A DNA stretch of 64,000 nucleotides from Flavobacterium dankookense (lineage in GTDB: Bacteria > Bacteroidota > Bacteroidia > Flavobacteriales > Flavobacteriaceae), in assembly GCF_004362665.1 (NCBI RefSeq), contig NZ_SNXR01000011.1:248001-312000 (forward strand), in the 5' to 3' direction. Within the stretch, counting starts at the first letter, position 1. Each line of letters opens with the position of its first letter. Of the stretch, positions 33,982 through 42,198 are shown in pieces. Position numbers and translations under genes: made by a program. Under the pieces are notes generated by a model that saw only the letters and a program-made list of their open reading frames with translations, was not told where the DNA came from and did no database searches.

Positions 33982-33989
33982 CAAAGCTA
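33982..33989 (-). promoter_or_regulatory. -7 element before the LETM1-related gene
   Basis: On the minus strand this is TAGCTTTG, fitting TAnnTTTG, 22 bases before the ATG at 33960. Confidence 0.45.
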
Positions 33990-34032
33990 AATCTTTTTTT
34001 GGTAGTAAAAGAATAAGAAATAGTTAACCCTT

Positions 34033-34605
34033 TTAATAGCTACTTCGCGACTTGATATTTTGTTCGCAAAGTTCAATAATTTCGGCAATTCTGTTCGCTC
34101 GTGTTTCTTCTCTTTTGGCTTGATTTAGCCAATACAGATAGCTTTTTTTGTAGGATGGACTAAATTGCGAATAGTTACTAAAAGCTGTTGGGTGCTGTTG
34201 GAATGCTGTTGCCAAATCGTTTGGGATAACTAAATTCTCAACATCATCTAAGGATTCCCAAGAGCCATTTTTCTTAGCAATTTCTATCTTTTTTAAACCA
34301 CTTTCGTGCATTAAATTATCTGAAATTAGTTTCTCGATGTAGGTTTTGTTTAGTTTACTCCAAACGCTTTTATCTTTCCTCGGAGTAAAAAGCTGTTTTC
34401 TTCTGTTGTCATCAATTCGTTTAACAGTTGAATCTATCCAACCATAGCAAATGGCAACTTGAACTGCTTCTTCCCATCGCATACTTTCAAAATCGCTATT
34501 TACTTTATAGAAAATCAAATGAGCACGTTGACAGGTTGCATGATTTTCGTGTAACCAATCGCGCCATTCTTTTGCATTCTTAAAATAGAAATGTTCTTCT
34601 TCCAA
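34033..34605 (-). CDS. YdeI/OmpD-associated family protein
   Basis: The 190-residue protein has the YdeI-family core: WRDWLHENHATCQRAHLIFYK, then RWEEAVQVAICYGWIDSTVKRID and FTPRKDKSVWSKLNKTYIEKL. Members are associated with resistance to polymyxin-like peptides or bacteriocins in some bacteria, but the biochemical role is not known. It starts eight bases after the sodC stop on the same strand, so the two may be co-transcribed. No signal peptide, so it is cytoplasmic. Confidence 0.8.
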   Translation of the reverse strand: MEEEHFYFKNAKEWRDWLHENHATCQRAHLIFYKVNSDFESMRWEEAVQVAICYGWIDSTVKRIDDNRRKQLFTPRKDKSVWSKLNKTYIEKLISDNLMHESGLKKIEIAKKNGSWESLDDVENLVIPNDLATAFQQHPTAFSNYSQFSPSYKKSYLYWLNQAKREETRANRIAEIIELCEQNIKSRSSY

Positions 34606-34612
34606 GGCACTC

Positions 34613-35137
34613 TTATTCGATAATTGCTGAACAGGCTATTCGTCCGCCAGCGTTTCCTGTTGGTTGTGTAGTAAAATCATCTGGATTGGCATGAACAATA
34701 ATTGCTTTACCCACAATATTTTTTGTTTCATCGGCACAACCAATACACCATTCGTCCGTTTTTAAAGTGATAGTTGCTGTTCCATTTTCATCTGTAGCAA
34801 CATTACCAATATCGCCTTTGTGGTGTTCATCATCTGACCATCTTCCGTGTTTTTTGAACGTTGGGTTCCAATGTCCACCAGCCGAAGCAGCATCAGCCGA
34901 AGAGCAATCTGCTTTTTCATGAATATGAAGACCATGAACTCCAGGTTTTAAATTTTTTATGGTAGCTTCAAAAGTAACAAACCCATTTTTTTCTGTAAAC
35001 GATGCCACACCGTTAACCGTACTTCCGCTTTTTGCTTCCAGCTGAAGGACTAGTTTCTTGCTGTTGTTTGTACTACTAGATTTGCATGCTATCAAGACAC
35101 TAATAGCAATGGCGCCATAAATAAATAATTTTTTCAT
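34613..35137 (-). CDS. sodC: Copper/zinc superoxide dismutase lipoprotein
   Basis: The 174-residue product has a lipobox (VLIACKS, Cys18) and the copper-zinc site His71, His73, His89, His97, His106, Asp109 in GLHIHEKAD, GGHWNP, KKHGR and DDEHHKGDIGN. The C-terminal NAGGRIACSAIIE carries the stabilising Cys and Arg. It detoxifies superoxide in the periplasm. Anchoring as a lipoprotein is common in Bacteroidota. The strong identity of these sites makes the call safe. Confidence 0.93.
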   Translation of the reverse strand: MKKLFIYGAIAISVLIACKSSSTNNSKKLVLQLEAKSGSTVNGVASFTEKNGFVTFEATIKNLKPGVHGLHIHEKADCSSADAASAGGHWNPTFKKHGRWSDDEHHKGDIGNVATDENGTATITLKTDEWCIGCADETKNIVGKAIIVHANPDDFTTQPTGNAGGRIACSAIIE

Positions 35138-35153
35138 GAGAGTTAATTTTTAT

Positions 35154-35161
35154 CAAATTTA
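35154..35161 (-). promoter_or_regulatory. -7 element before sodC
   Basis: On the minus strand TAAATTTG, a match to TAnnTTTG, 17 bases before the ATG at 35137. Confidence 0.45.
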
Positions 35162-35188
35162 AGCATTTTACACGTAGCATTTATTTCT

Positions 35189-36865
35189 TTAACGTTTTAC
35201 AAAAGGTTTGTCTAGCGGATAATAAATAGTGTATTTTTTTAGAATGATTTCTAACTGTTGCTTTTCGGCAGGTGTAATGTTTCGCAGGTAAAATCCTTTG
35301 CTCAAGTCATTAGAATCATAAGGTTCGGGATAGACTTCTGCTACTACAAATTCGTGCAAAGAATAAGGAACAAAACACGGCAACGGAACATCCAACATCA
35401 AATGGTAATTGTTTGGCGTATGAAATTTTAGTTTCCCAACTGTGTAGGTGTCATAATCGGAAATGCTATATTCTTGAGGTTTTAAAACTTGCTCTTTCTT
35501 TGGTTGTCCCATCAGTTGCCCAACATAGAACGAAGAAACGTTTTGTTGTAAAAAATGAGGAAATACAAATACCAACACGATTGCCAATGAACCAAAAACA
35601 GCGATAAATTTATAATAAATCGGCTTGATAGAAAGCATCAAAAGCAACAACGCCAATAGCGGAAGCATGGCATCAAGCATAAAACGATATTGTCCAGAAA
35701 GGTAGAAAATAAGCACTACTTTGAGCGCAACGCACAGCCAAAGCAGTTTCATTTTATTCTCTTTTTTCAGAAAAGCAATGCCGCCAAAAAGAAGTAATCC
35801 GAACACAATTAGGCTATTGATGATGCTTTTAAATCCACTCAAAGTGAACCATTTTACGATTTTAGTTGTAGTATCCCAAGCTTTAATTTCGGCTTCGGAA
35901 TATTGCATATCATAGGTTTTTTGCAACGCATATCGGTTAGAAACTTCTAGCAAAAACGACGAAGGTTTCCAAGGAACATCTACTAAATTGGTTTGCATCG
36001 GAAAAACAAAATCCCCAAACGACCATAGTTGTTTACCAAAAAATAAAACCAATAAAAATGCAGTAATAAGAACATTCTTCCGTTGGAAAATTACTTTATA
36101 TCCATCGGATTTCCACCATAAAATAAAAATGAATAGCGGCAACCAAAACACGATGGCTTTGAGTGTAAAAAGATATATTGATAATAACCAAAGCGCCTTA
36201 TAATTGGGTTTGTTGTTCTTTTCAAATGCTTCGATTGTGCAAATAATAGCTAGACAGTACACAGGCAAATCGGGCGATGACGATTGCAAATAAATCAAGA
36301 AGAACGGCAAGAATAGGAGTAATGCCCATTTCTTTTTTTCAAAAATATAGAGAATGAAAATGAGAAAGATAACCCAATTTATTCGAAGAAAAGGATCTAG
36401 AATTTGGTCGAAACACGCTTGAAAAATATGCCAAGACGACTGCTGACCCAATATCAGATTAATATTTGAAATGCCTTTTACGATACCATATTCACTAAGC
36501 CATTTAATCGTTCCGACGTAGTAGCCAAAATGGTCGTTGATGAAAGGAGCAAAGGTGCTGATGCCCATTCCGAGGAAGAGAAACACCAGTAACCATCGAT
36601 TTTTTAGAATTGAAAAGAGTTCGAAAAAACGGTTTTTAGCTGAAACTAAACCAATCAATCCGATGAGAATAACACCAATTTCAAATGCTTTTCCAAGAGG
36701 GAAAAAGAAAGCAAAAACGCTGGCAACAACAGTAATGCCAACTATTCCAGCAGTAAGGTTTGCCCACAGACTAGTAAAAGTAAAACCTAATAAACGAGAA
36801 GTCAATTTTCCCCAACCGAAAAGCAGCGGAAGTATAACGAGCAAACTTAGAAGTAAGTAAATCAC
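35189..36865 (-). CDS. Polytopic membrane protein (GT-C-like, LIC_10190 type)
   Basis: The 558-residue protein is highly hydrophobic, with about 11-13 predicted spans and a soluble C-terminal 95 residues. A periplasmic loop near INDHFGYYVGTIKWLSEYG and QSSWHIFQACFDQILDPF is the kind of acidic loop seen in GT-C membrane glycosyltransferases. I think it belongs to the LIC_10190-type group, but the catalytic motif is not clear. No neighbours suggest a substrate. It may glycosylate or process a lipid-linked sugar. Confidence 0.65.
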   Translation of the reverse strand: MIYLLLSLLVILPLLFGWGKLTSRLLGFTFTSLWANLTAGIVGITVVASVFAFFFPLGKAFEIGVILIGLIGLVSAKNRFFELFSILKNRWLLVFLFLGMGISTFAPFINDHFGYYVGTIKWLSEYGIVKGISNINLILGQQSSWHIFQACFDQILDPFLRINWVIFLIFILYIFEKKKWALLLFLPFFLIYLQSSSPDLPVYCLAIICTIEAFEKNNKPNYKALWLLSIYLFTLKAIVFWLPLFIFILWWKSDGYKVIFQRKNVLITAFLLVLFFGKQLWSFGDFVFPMQTNLVDVPWKPSSFLLEVSNRYALQKTYDMQYSEAEIKAWDTTTKIVKWFTLSGFKSIINSLIVFGLLLFGGIAFLKKENKMKLLWLCVALKVVLIFYLSGQYRFMLDAMLPLLALLLLMLSIKPIYYKFIAVFGSLAIVLVFVFPHFLQQNVSSFYVGQLMGQPKKEQVLKPQEYSISDYDTYTVGKLKFHTPNNYHLMLDVPLPCFVPYSLHEFVVAEVYPEPYDSNDLSKGFYLRNITPAEKQQLEIILKKYTIYYPLDKPFVKR

Positions 36866-36924
36866 AATTAGTTGGTTAGTTATTCAGCGTAAAAATAGCA
36901 AAGAAATGGATTAGTTGCATCGAT

Positions 36925-37569
36925 TTATTTTTCAATAAAATACAAATTGGCTGTGGTGGATGACGGTTTGAATTTGAGATTTTCTTGTTCTTTTTGCCTA
37001 TCGACAAGGAGAATTCCGTCCAAATGGTCGCGTTCGTGCTGAAAAATAACTGCTGTAAAACCTTCTAGAATTTCGGTTACTTTTTCGCCTTTCAAATTGT
37101 AATACTGCACTTGAACCGAGTAATGACGCATAATCATGCCGCGTTCGTCAAACGATAAATCGCCTTCTGGACCTTTTTGCATTAACTCCGATTTCCAACT
37201 AATTTCTGGATTGATGAAAACCTCAAAGGGTTTGTTTTCTTTGTCAAATCGTTGTACTAAAACCATTCGGCGGTTGATGCCTACTTGTGGTGCGGCAATC
37301 CCAACACCACGATGGTTCACATCTTGAACCGATTTAAGCATTCGTTTTGCCAACACTTTGGTCAGTTTGTCATTTGGATTTATGGGTTTGGAAACACTTT
37401 TTAAAATGATAGAATCGTTGTGAAACTTGGTTTGCGTTACCCGCATCATTTGGGTAGTATCGACAAGAATTAACTCTTTTTCCTGAGTGGTTAGCTTTTC
37501 ATATTGCTGCGAATAGGCTACAGTAGAAAACAATAGAGTGAACAGAAAGGTTTTGATGATATACTTCAT
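36925..37569 (-). CDS. Exported peptide deformylase-like protein with altered metal site
   Basis: The 214-residue protein has a signal peptide (residues 1-20, ending VAYS) and all three deformylase motifs: GIAAPQVG (90-97), EGDLS (135-139) and QHERDHLDG (177-185). Motif 2 is EGCLS in active enzymes, and that cysteine is a metal ligand; here it is Asp137. The two histidines and the catalytic Glu179 of motif 3 are kept. An exported protein cannot deformylate nascent chains. It is therefore probably a divergent paralogue with another task, and a normal def should exist elsewhere. Confidence 0.82.
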   Translation of the reverse strand: MKYIIKTFLFTLLFSTVAYSQQYEKLTTQEKELILVDTTQMMRVTQTKFHNDSIILKSVSKPINPNDKLTKVLAKRMLKSVQDVNHRGVGIAAPQVGINRRMVLVQRFDKENKPFEVFINPEISWKSELMQKGPEGDLSFDERGMIMRHYSVQVQYYNLKGEKVTEILEGFTAVIFQHERDHLDGILLVDRQKEQENLKFKPSSTTANLYFIEK

Positions 37570-37588
37570 AGCGAAACGTTACTTTTTT

Positions 37589-37596
37589 CAAAGATA
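37589..37596 (-). promoter_or_regulatory. -7 element before the exported deformylase-like gene
   Basis: Minus-strand TATCTTTG fits TAnnTTTG, 20 bases before the ATG at 37569. Confidence 0.45.
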
Positions 37597-37649
37597 CAGA
37601 TTTTGGTAAATAACTTCGATTACTATTTACTTATGCTTACTTAAGTTAA

Positions 37650-37957
37650 GCATAAAGCTAAACTAAGTTTAGTATAAAGCTAAACTGAGTTGAGCATAAG
37701 GCTATACTAAGTTGAGCATAAGCCTATACTAAGTTGAGCATAAGGCTAAACTAAGTAGAGTATAAAGCTAAACTAACTAGAGTATAAGGCTAAACTAAGT
37801 TGAGCATAAAGCTAAACTAAGTATAGTATAAAGCTAAACTAAGGTATGCTTTATACTACTGTTTGTTATGCTTTATACTATTGTTTGTTATGCTTTATAC
37901 TACTGTTTGTTATGCTTTATACTATTGTTTGTTATGCCTTATACTATTGTTTTTAAT
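37650..37957. repeat. Two opposed arrays of 22-bp tandem repeats
   Basis: From 37650 to 37847 there are nine adjoining 22-base units of the type GTATAAAGCTAAACTAAG plus four variable bases. From 37848 to 37957 there are five units of a second 22-base type, GCTTTATACTATTGTTTG plus four. The arrays face each other: AGTATAAAGC in the first is the reverse complement of GCTTTATACT in the second, making a hairpin at the junction. Units differ by point changes, and there are no spacers, so this is not CRISPR. The short ORF at 37863 is a by-product of the repeats. Confidence 0.92.
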
Positions 37958-38052
37958 TTTAAATACTGAAAATGAAGTAGTTACAAAGCGCTTTTTTTGC
38001 CTAAAAAAACAACGTTTTGATGGTTTTTCAATTTGTGGGAGTAATATTTAGT

Positions 38053-38095
38053 CAAAAAAAAACCTTTGCCAGAGTAAGAAACATTGACAAAGGTT
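38053..38095 (-). terminator. Terminator of the restriction-modification operon
   Basis: AACCTTTGcCA pairs with TGaCAAAGGTT around a 16-base loop. On the minus strand it is followed by nine T. It is about 95 bases beyond the 82-residue gene stop. Confidence 0.75.
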
Positions 38096-38189
38096 GGGGT
38101 TTAGGGATTGTTTTGTTGGTAGGGATTGCAAATATGAGCTGTCGAGTGCTTTATATATTCACGCTGTCGGATTCTTATTCTTCCAAGTT

Positions 38190-38438
38190 TTATGGATGAT
38201 GAATTATGTTAGTTGTTCGTGTCGCAATTTGACCACCAGCACTGACATTTGTAGTTATTGTTCTAGTTGCTACAGGAGTTAAAATTACATCAATAGTATA
38301 TCCTTCATCAGCATGAGTATCGCACAGATATCCTTCTGAATTTGGTGCCCATATAGCACTTGTATCTTCTCTTCTCAGGCGTACAGTTATATTGTTTTGC
38401 CCGTTATTTGGACAATTTGGAATTAAACATCTTGGCAT
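38190..38438 (-). CDS. Small cysteine-containing protein downstream of the restriction gene
   Basis: The 82-residue product begins MPRCLIPNCPNNG and later has YLCDTHADEG, giving a Cys-x4-Cys ... Cys-x2-His arrangement that could bind zinc. The C-terminal third is Thr/Ile-rich. It ends with HHP. It is 19 bases after the restriction endonuclease stop on the same strand, before the operon terminator, so it is likely co-transcribed with the restriction-modification genes. No known family is recognised; it could be a small accessory protein or a decayed gene. Confidence 0.5.
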   Translation of the reverse strand: MPRCLIPNCPNNGQNNITVRLRREDTSAIWAPNSEGYLCDTHADEGYTIDVILTPVATRTITTNVSAGGQIATRTTNIIHHP

Positions 38439-38457
38439 AATATTTCAGTTTTATTGG

Positions 38458-39195
38458 TTACTGTTTTATAGCAGAATTAAGCTTAACTAATTTTTCCCAT
38501 TCAATTGCTCCATTTGCGTCACAAAAATCTGTTGTAAATTCTTTAGTAAATTTATTTATCATTTGAGAATATGATTGAAGAAAATCATCATTTCTTTCTT
38601 TCGCTTGATGACCAAGTGGCTCGATTAATTCAGTGAATAAATTACTGTCGCCAGAAATGAACTCCCAAAATTTTTGTCCACAATATTTATAATAAGTTCC
38701 TTTATCGGGTTTGTTATCTCTACCATAACAGCATCCATTAACAGCAATAACCTGTAATTTTGAATTACTAGTTCTAAGTGTTTTTTGTGCTGTTATAAAG
38801 CTTCCTTTCATTTCAACTAACTGTCGACTATTAGCCCAATTTGGGCCAGATTTAATTGTTACTATATATCGTATACCATCATTATCAAATTCCAAGTCAA
38901 TACCTGCAATTCCAGACTTTCTGCCACCATACACTTTTTCATTTATAAAAATTGCTAATCCTTCAAGCCAATCACCAAATACTGTTTCTTCATTTGAAGA
39001 AATTTGGGCGTCAACAATTCCTCTGACGATTTCATCAGCAGTCAATACATATTTTGCTTTGTACAAATATGGATTTTTTCTTTTTAAGACTTTTATTAAT
39101 TTTAAATCGTCAAGACTTTGAATTCTTTTTTGATGAAAAATTCCGATATTTTGCTCAACGTATTGCGATACGTCCTTCAGGTTCAATTTGTTCAT
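38458..39195 (-). CDS. Type II restriction endonuclease (PmeII-like)
   Basis: The 245-residue protein has GIDLEFDNDGIRYIVTIKSGPNW near residues 118-140: an acidic residue, then an IxK strand, as in PD-(D/E)xK nucleases (Asp-Glu-Lys arrangement). The rest resembles the PmeII family of restriction enzymes. It begins inside the last 41 bases of the methyltransferase gene, in a different frame, so the two are translationally linked. The recognition sequence is unknown. This part of the call rests on motif memory and position next to the methylase. Confidence 0.72.
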   Translation of the reverse strand: MNKLNLKDVSQYVEQNIGIFHQKRIQSLDDLKLIKVLKRKNPYLYKAKYVLTADEIVRGIVDAQISSNEETVFGDWLEGLAIFINEKVYGGRKSGIAGIDLEFDNDGIRYIVTIKSGPNWANSRQLVEMKGSFITAQKTLRTSNSKLQVIAVNGCCYGRDNKPDKGTYYKYCGQKFWEFISGDSNLFTELIEPLGHQAKERNDDFLQSYSQMINKFTKEFTTDFCDANGAIEWEKLVKLNSAIKQ

Positions 39196-40033
39196 ATGTC
39201 GGTTTAGGTTCTAAAATATATAATGCAACAGGCTTTAATTGTTCTCTTACCATATCATAATATTCTGGTATAATATCTATACCGATAGAATGTCGCCTCA
39301 TTCGATTTGCAACTGTTAATGTTGTCCCTGAACCCATAAAAGGGTCGAGAACAACATCTTGCTCTTTTGTGAATAGTTTTATAAACCATTCTGGTAATTC
39401 TTCAGGAAATGCGGCACTGTGTTTTTTATTATTACATTCGGTTGCTAAATGTAAAACATTAGATGGATACGCCATTTCTCTGTCTACCCAATTAGAAATA
39501 TTTTTCCCAAAACCGCTACCCACTTTTGAATTGTCTCTAGTTTTGTCTGTTTCTGAAAGTTTTTTTAAGCGTGTTTTAGCCCAATCTCCCATAGGAACCA
39601 TAACTTCTTCTTGATACATATTGAAGTGTTTTTGCTTGTTGAATTGCAGAAGTCTTTCCCATGAGTCTCTAAAACGATTTGGCCATTTACCTGGATAGGA
39701 GTTTTTTTTGTGCCACATGAACTCTTCTGTCCAAAACCATCCTTGCTTTCTCATAGCAATAATTAATTCCATAACATAAGTACTACGTTCTCCATCTACA
39801 ACTTTTTCTTTTATGTTTAAAACGAAAGTACCTGTTGGTTTTAATACTCTTAAAAGCTCTTTAGATATTGGTAGAAACCATTCAACGTATTTGTCAGGAT
39901 GTATTCCTCCGTAAGTGCTTTTTCTCTGGTCTGCATATGGAGGCGAAGTCACAATTAAGTCAACAGAATTGTCTTTAAGCTTTTTAAGCATATTTTTACT
40001 GTCTCCTAGATACAAATCGGTTCTTATTTCCAT
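39155..40033 (-). CDS. DNA methyltransferase, beta class
   Basis: The 292-residue protein has motif IV TSPPYADQ at residues 29-36 and, much later, motif I PFMGSGTTLTVANR near 237. That order (IV before I) is the beta class of N6-adenine or N4-cytosine methylases. SPPY is common in both N4-cytosine and N6-adenine enzymes, so the base is not fixed. It precedes and overlaps the restriction enzyme gene and should protect the host DNA from it. Confidence 0.9.
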   Translation of the reverse strand: MEIRTDLYLGDSKNMLKKLKDNSVDLIVTSPPYADQRKSTYGGIHPDKYVEWFLPISKELLRVLKPTGTFVLNIKEKVVDGERSTYVMELIIAMRKQGWFWTEEFMWHKKNSYPGKWPNRFRDSWERLLQFNKQKHFNMYQEEVMVPMGDWAKTRLKKLSETDKTRDNSKVGSGFGKNISNWVDREMAYPSNVLHLATECNNKKHSAAFPEELPEWFIKLFTKEQDVVLDPFMGSGTTLTVANRMRRHSIGIDIIPEYYDMVREQLKPVALYILEPKPTYEQIEPEGRIAIR

Positions 40034-40052
40034 AAACTTTTTAATCTTTTTA

Positions 40053-40060
40053 CAAATTTA
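40053..40060 (-). promoter_or_regulatory. -7 element of the restriction-modification operon
   Basis: Minus-strand TAAATTTG, matching TAnnTTTG, lies 20 bases before the methyltransferase ATG at 40033. Confidence 0.5.
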
Positions 40061-40248
40061 GTTTATTTAGATGTATTTTTTTTGTGCTGTTAATAAGTAG
40101 TAATATCTATTTTTCAGGGTTGGAGAATGCAGCCTAACAAACAGATTGTCACAAGTTAGTTTGTGAATCTTTACAAGTAGTTACAATCGTATATAAGTTG
40201 TTGTTATCGTAAAAATATAAAATAAAACTACATAAATAGTATTACAAC

Positions 40249-40277
40249 AAAAAACCACCCGTTTAGAGGTGGTTTTT
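40249..40277 (-). terminator. Terminator of the beta-oxidation operon
   Basis: AAAACCACC pairs with GGTGGTTTT. On the minus strand it is followed by TTTTGTTG. It lies about 22 bases after the acyl-CoA dehydrogenase stop at 40300. Confidence 0.85.
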
Positions 40278-40299
40278 CGAAACAATTAATTATTTAAAC

Positions 40300-42090
40300 T
40301 TAAAAACAATAACTATTTTCAGCCACTAACTTAGCTGTAATAGTTTCTCTCAACCCAACAATATTAGGCATGTTGGTGTATTTTGTAAATCGGCGTAATC
40401 CCATAAGCATCATTCGTTGTTCGTCGCCTTCGGCAAAAGAGATAATGCTTTCTTTTCCTCTGGCAGCAACAATATCTACGGCTTTGTATAAGTATAATTT
40501 TGCCATAGCAATTTGCTCTTTGGCTTTGTCTTCTCCTTCTTTTTTAGCTAACTTTTCAGTTCTTAGAATGGTGCTTTCTGCCATGTAAATTTCAATCAAC
40601 ATATCGGCAGCAGCCATTAATAGTTGTTGGTGTGCATCTAAATCCATTCCATACTTTTGAACGGCAGCACCAGCAACCATTAGGAAAGCTTTTTTCAATT
40701 TGCCTACCATTTCTTTTTCTTCCGAAAATAGTTCTGAATAATCAGGAGTATCGAATGATGGAATTCCCATTAATTCTTCTTGCACTTTCATGGCTGGTCC
40801 AAGCAAATCAACGTGACCTTTCATCGCTTTTTTGATTAACATTCCAACGGATAGCATTCTGTTGATTTCGTTCGTTCCTTCATAGATACGAGCAATACGA
40901 GCATCACGCCAAGCACTTTCCATTGGTGTATCTTCAGAGAATCCCATTCCGCCATAAATTTGAATTCCTTCATCAGCACAGTTTTGAACGTCTTCCGAAA
41001 CGGCTACTTTCAAGATAGAACATTCGATAGCAAATTCTTCAACTCCTTTTAATTCGGCTTCTTGATGACTTGCGCCTTCAGCTTCACGAAGTTTGATGCG
41101 GTTTTCAATGTCTTTTGCCGCACGATAGGTTGCACTTTCTCCAGCATAAGCGGAAGTTGCCATTTCTGCCAATTTATAACGAATGGCTCCAAAAGAGGAA
41201 ATAGGCGTGTTGAACTGTATTCTTTCGTTAGCATAGTTCACAGCGTTAGAAGTTACACGACGTTGCGCATCCAAACAAGCGGCTGCCAATTTGATACGAC
41301 CAACATTTAAGGCATTCATAGCGATTTTGAAACCTTCGCCACGAGCAGCCAACATATTTTCTACAGGAACTTTAGTATCTGCAAAGAAAACTTGACGTGT
41401 AGAAGAAGCACGAATTCCTAATTTATGTTCTTCTTCGTTCATGGTAATTCCATTGCTTGGATCATTTTCTACAATGAAACCAGTGATGTTTTTATCATCT
41501 TCAATTCGGGCGAAAACAATGAAAACCGAACAAAAACCTGCATTAGAAATCCACATTTTTTGTCCCGTGATTTTGTAATGTGTTCCATCTTCTGAAAGAA
41601 CCGCTTTCGTTTTACCTGAATTCGCATCTGATCCTGCGCCAGGTTCTGTTAAACAATACGCTCCAAACCATTCACCAGAGGCTAATTTTGGTACGTATTT
41701 TTGTTTTTGTTCTTCGGTTCCGTATAAAGTAATTGGCATCGTTCCAATTCCAGTATGCGCACCAAAAGCTGTAGAAAATGAACCTGTTGCACCCGAAATA
41801 TAATCACAAACCAGACACGTATCAACAAATCCCATTCCCATTCCGCCATAATTTTCTGGAACGGCAACGCTTAGAAAGCCCATTTCTCCTGCTTTACGCA
41901 TCATTTCTTCTGTAAAAGCATAGTCTTTGTGCTCAAAACGGTCTTTGTTTGGCCAAATTTCTTTATCAACGAATTCTTTAACGCTGTCGCGCATCATGAT
42001 TTGCTCTTCCGAGAAATCTTCTGGTGTAAAGACATTTTCACATTTGGTTTCTTTTACCAAAAATTGTCCACCTCTTGTTATATCTTCCAT
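40300..42090 (-). CDS. Acyl-CoA dehydrogenase
   Basis: From ATG 42090 this is 596 residues, the long acyl-CoA dehydrogenase type with an extra C-terminal helical domain. The FAD-binding and catalytic segments include CLTEPGAGSDAN, GQKMWISNAG and IYEGTNEINRM near residues 140-430. The first in-frame ATG at 42135 adds 15 unsupported residues in the preceding gap. It makes trans-2-enoyl-CoA from acyl-CoA and passes electrons to ETF. It is the last gene of the operon after the thiolase and the multifunctional hydratase-dehydrogenase, so it probably serves fatty acid beta-oxidation. Confidence 0.92.
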   Translation of the reverse strand: MEDITRGGQFLVKETKCENVFTPEDFSEEQIMMRDSVKEFVDKEIWPNKDRFEHKDYAFTEEMMRKAGEMGFLSVAVPENYGGMGMGFVDTCLVCDYISGATGSFSTAFGAHTGIGTMPITLYGTEEQKQKYVPKLASGEWFGAYCLTEPGAGSDANSGKTKAVLSEDGTHYKITGQKMWISNAGFCSVFIVFARIEDDKNITGFIVENDPSNGITMNEEEHKLGIRASSTRQVFFADTKVPVENMLAARGEGFKIAMNALNVGRIKLAAACLDAQRRVTSNAVNYANERIQFNTPISSFGAIRYKLAEMATSAYAGESATYRAAKDIENRIKLREAEGASHQEAELKGVEEFAIECSILKVAVSEDVQNCADEGIQIYGGMGFSEDTPMESAWRDARIARIYEGTNEINRMLSVGMLIKKAMKGHVDLLGPAMKVQEELMGIPSFDTPDYSELFSEEKEMVGKLKKAFLMVAGAAVQKYGMDLDAHQQLLMAAADMLIEIYMAESTILRTEKLAKKEGEDKAKEQIAMAKLYLYKAVDIVAARGKESIISFAEGDEQRMMLMGLRRFTKYTNMPNIVGLRETITAKLVAENSYCF

Positions 42091-42130
42091 GGTTTTATGT
42101 TTTTTAATTTTAATAGTTTTAGCTTTTTGT

Positions 42131-42191
42131 AACACGGATTTAAGAAATTTGAGAAATTTTAATAATTTTTTTGATTTCTTAAATCTGTGTT
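42131..42191. repeat. 18-bp inverted repeat between thiolase and dehydrogenase genes
   Basis: AACACGGATTTAAGAAAT (42131-42148) pairs with its near complement at 42174-42191 (17 of 18, the exception being a G-U pair in RNA). On the plus strand a T run follows. It lies within the operon, 7 bases after the thiolase stop. Confidence 0.75.
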
Positions 42192-42198
42192 GCTTTTT

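Larger units (their letters stand above)
37570..38189. other. 620-base intergenic region with repeat arrays and one terminator
   Basis: Between the deformylase-like and 82-residue genes I see only the 22-bp arrays (37650-37957), the minus-strand terminator at 38053-38095, the -7 box at 37589, and AT-rich filler. No ORF above 60 residues looks real. Confidence 0.75.

Noticed and set aside
35721..36860. Plus-strand genes inside the polytopic membrane gene
   Set aside because: The sense strand has an uninterrupted 558-codon frame with clean membrane spans; the opposite-strand frames are shadows.
37650..37957. CRISPR array
   Set aside because: The 22-base units adjoin each other with no unique spacers and no cas genes are in the window. 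It is a tandem repeat.
37863..38051. Small hydrophobic protein from the repeat region
   Set aside because: The reading frame is formed by the repeat units themselves (period 22 is not a multiple of three) and has no promoter or conserved start.
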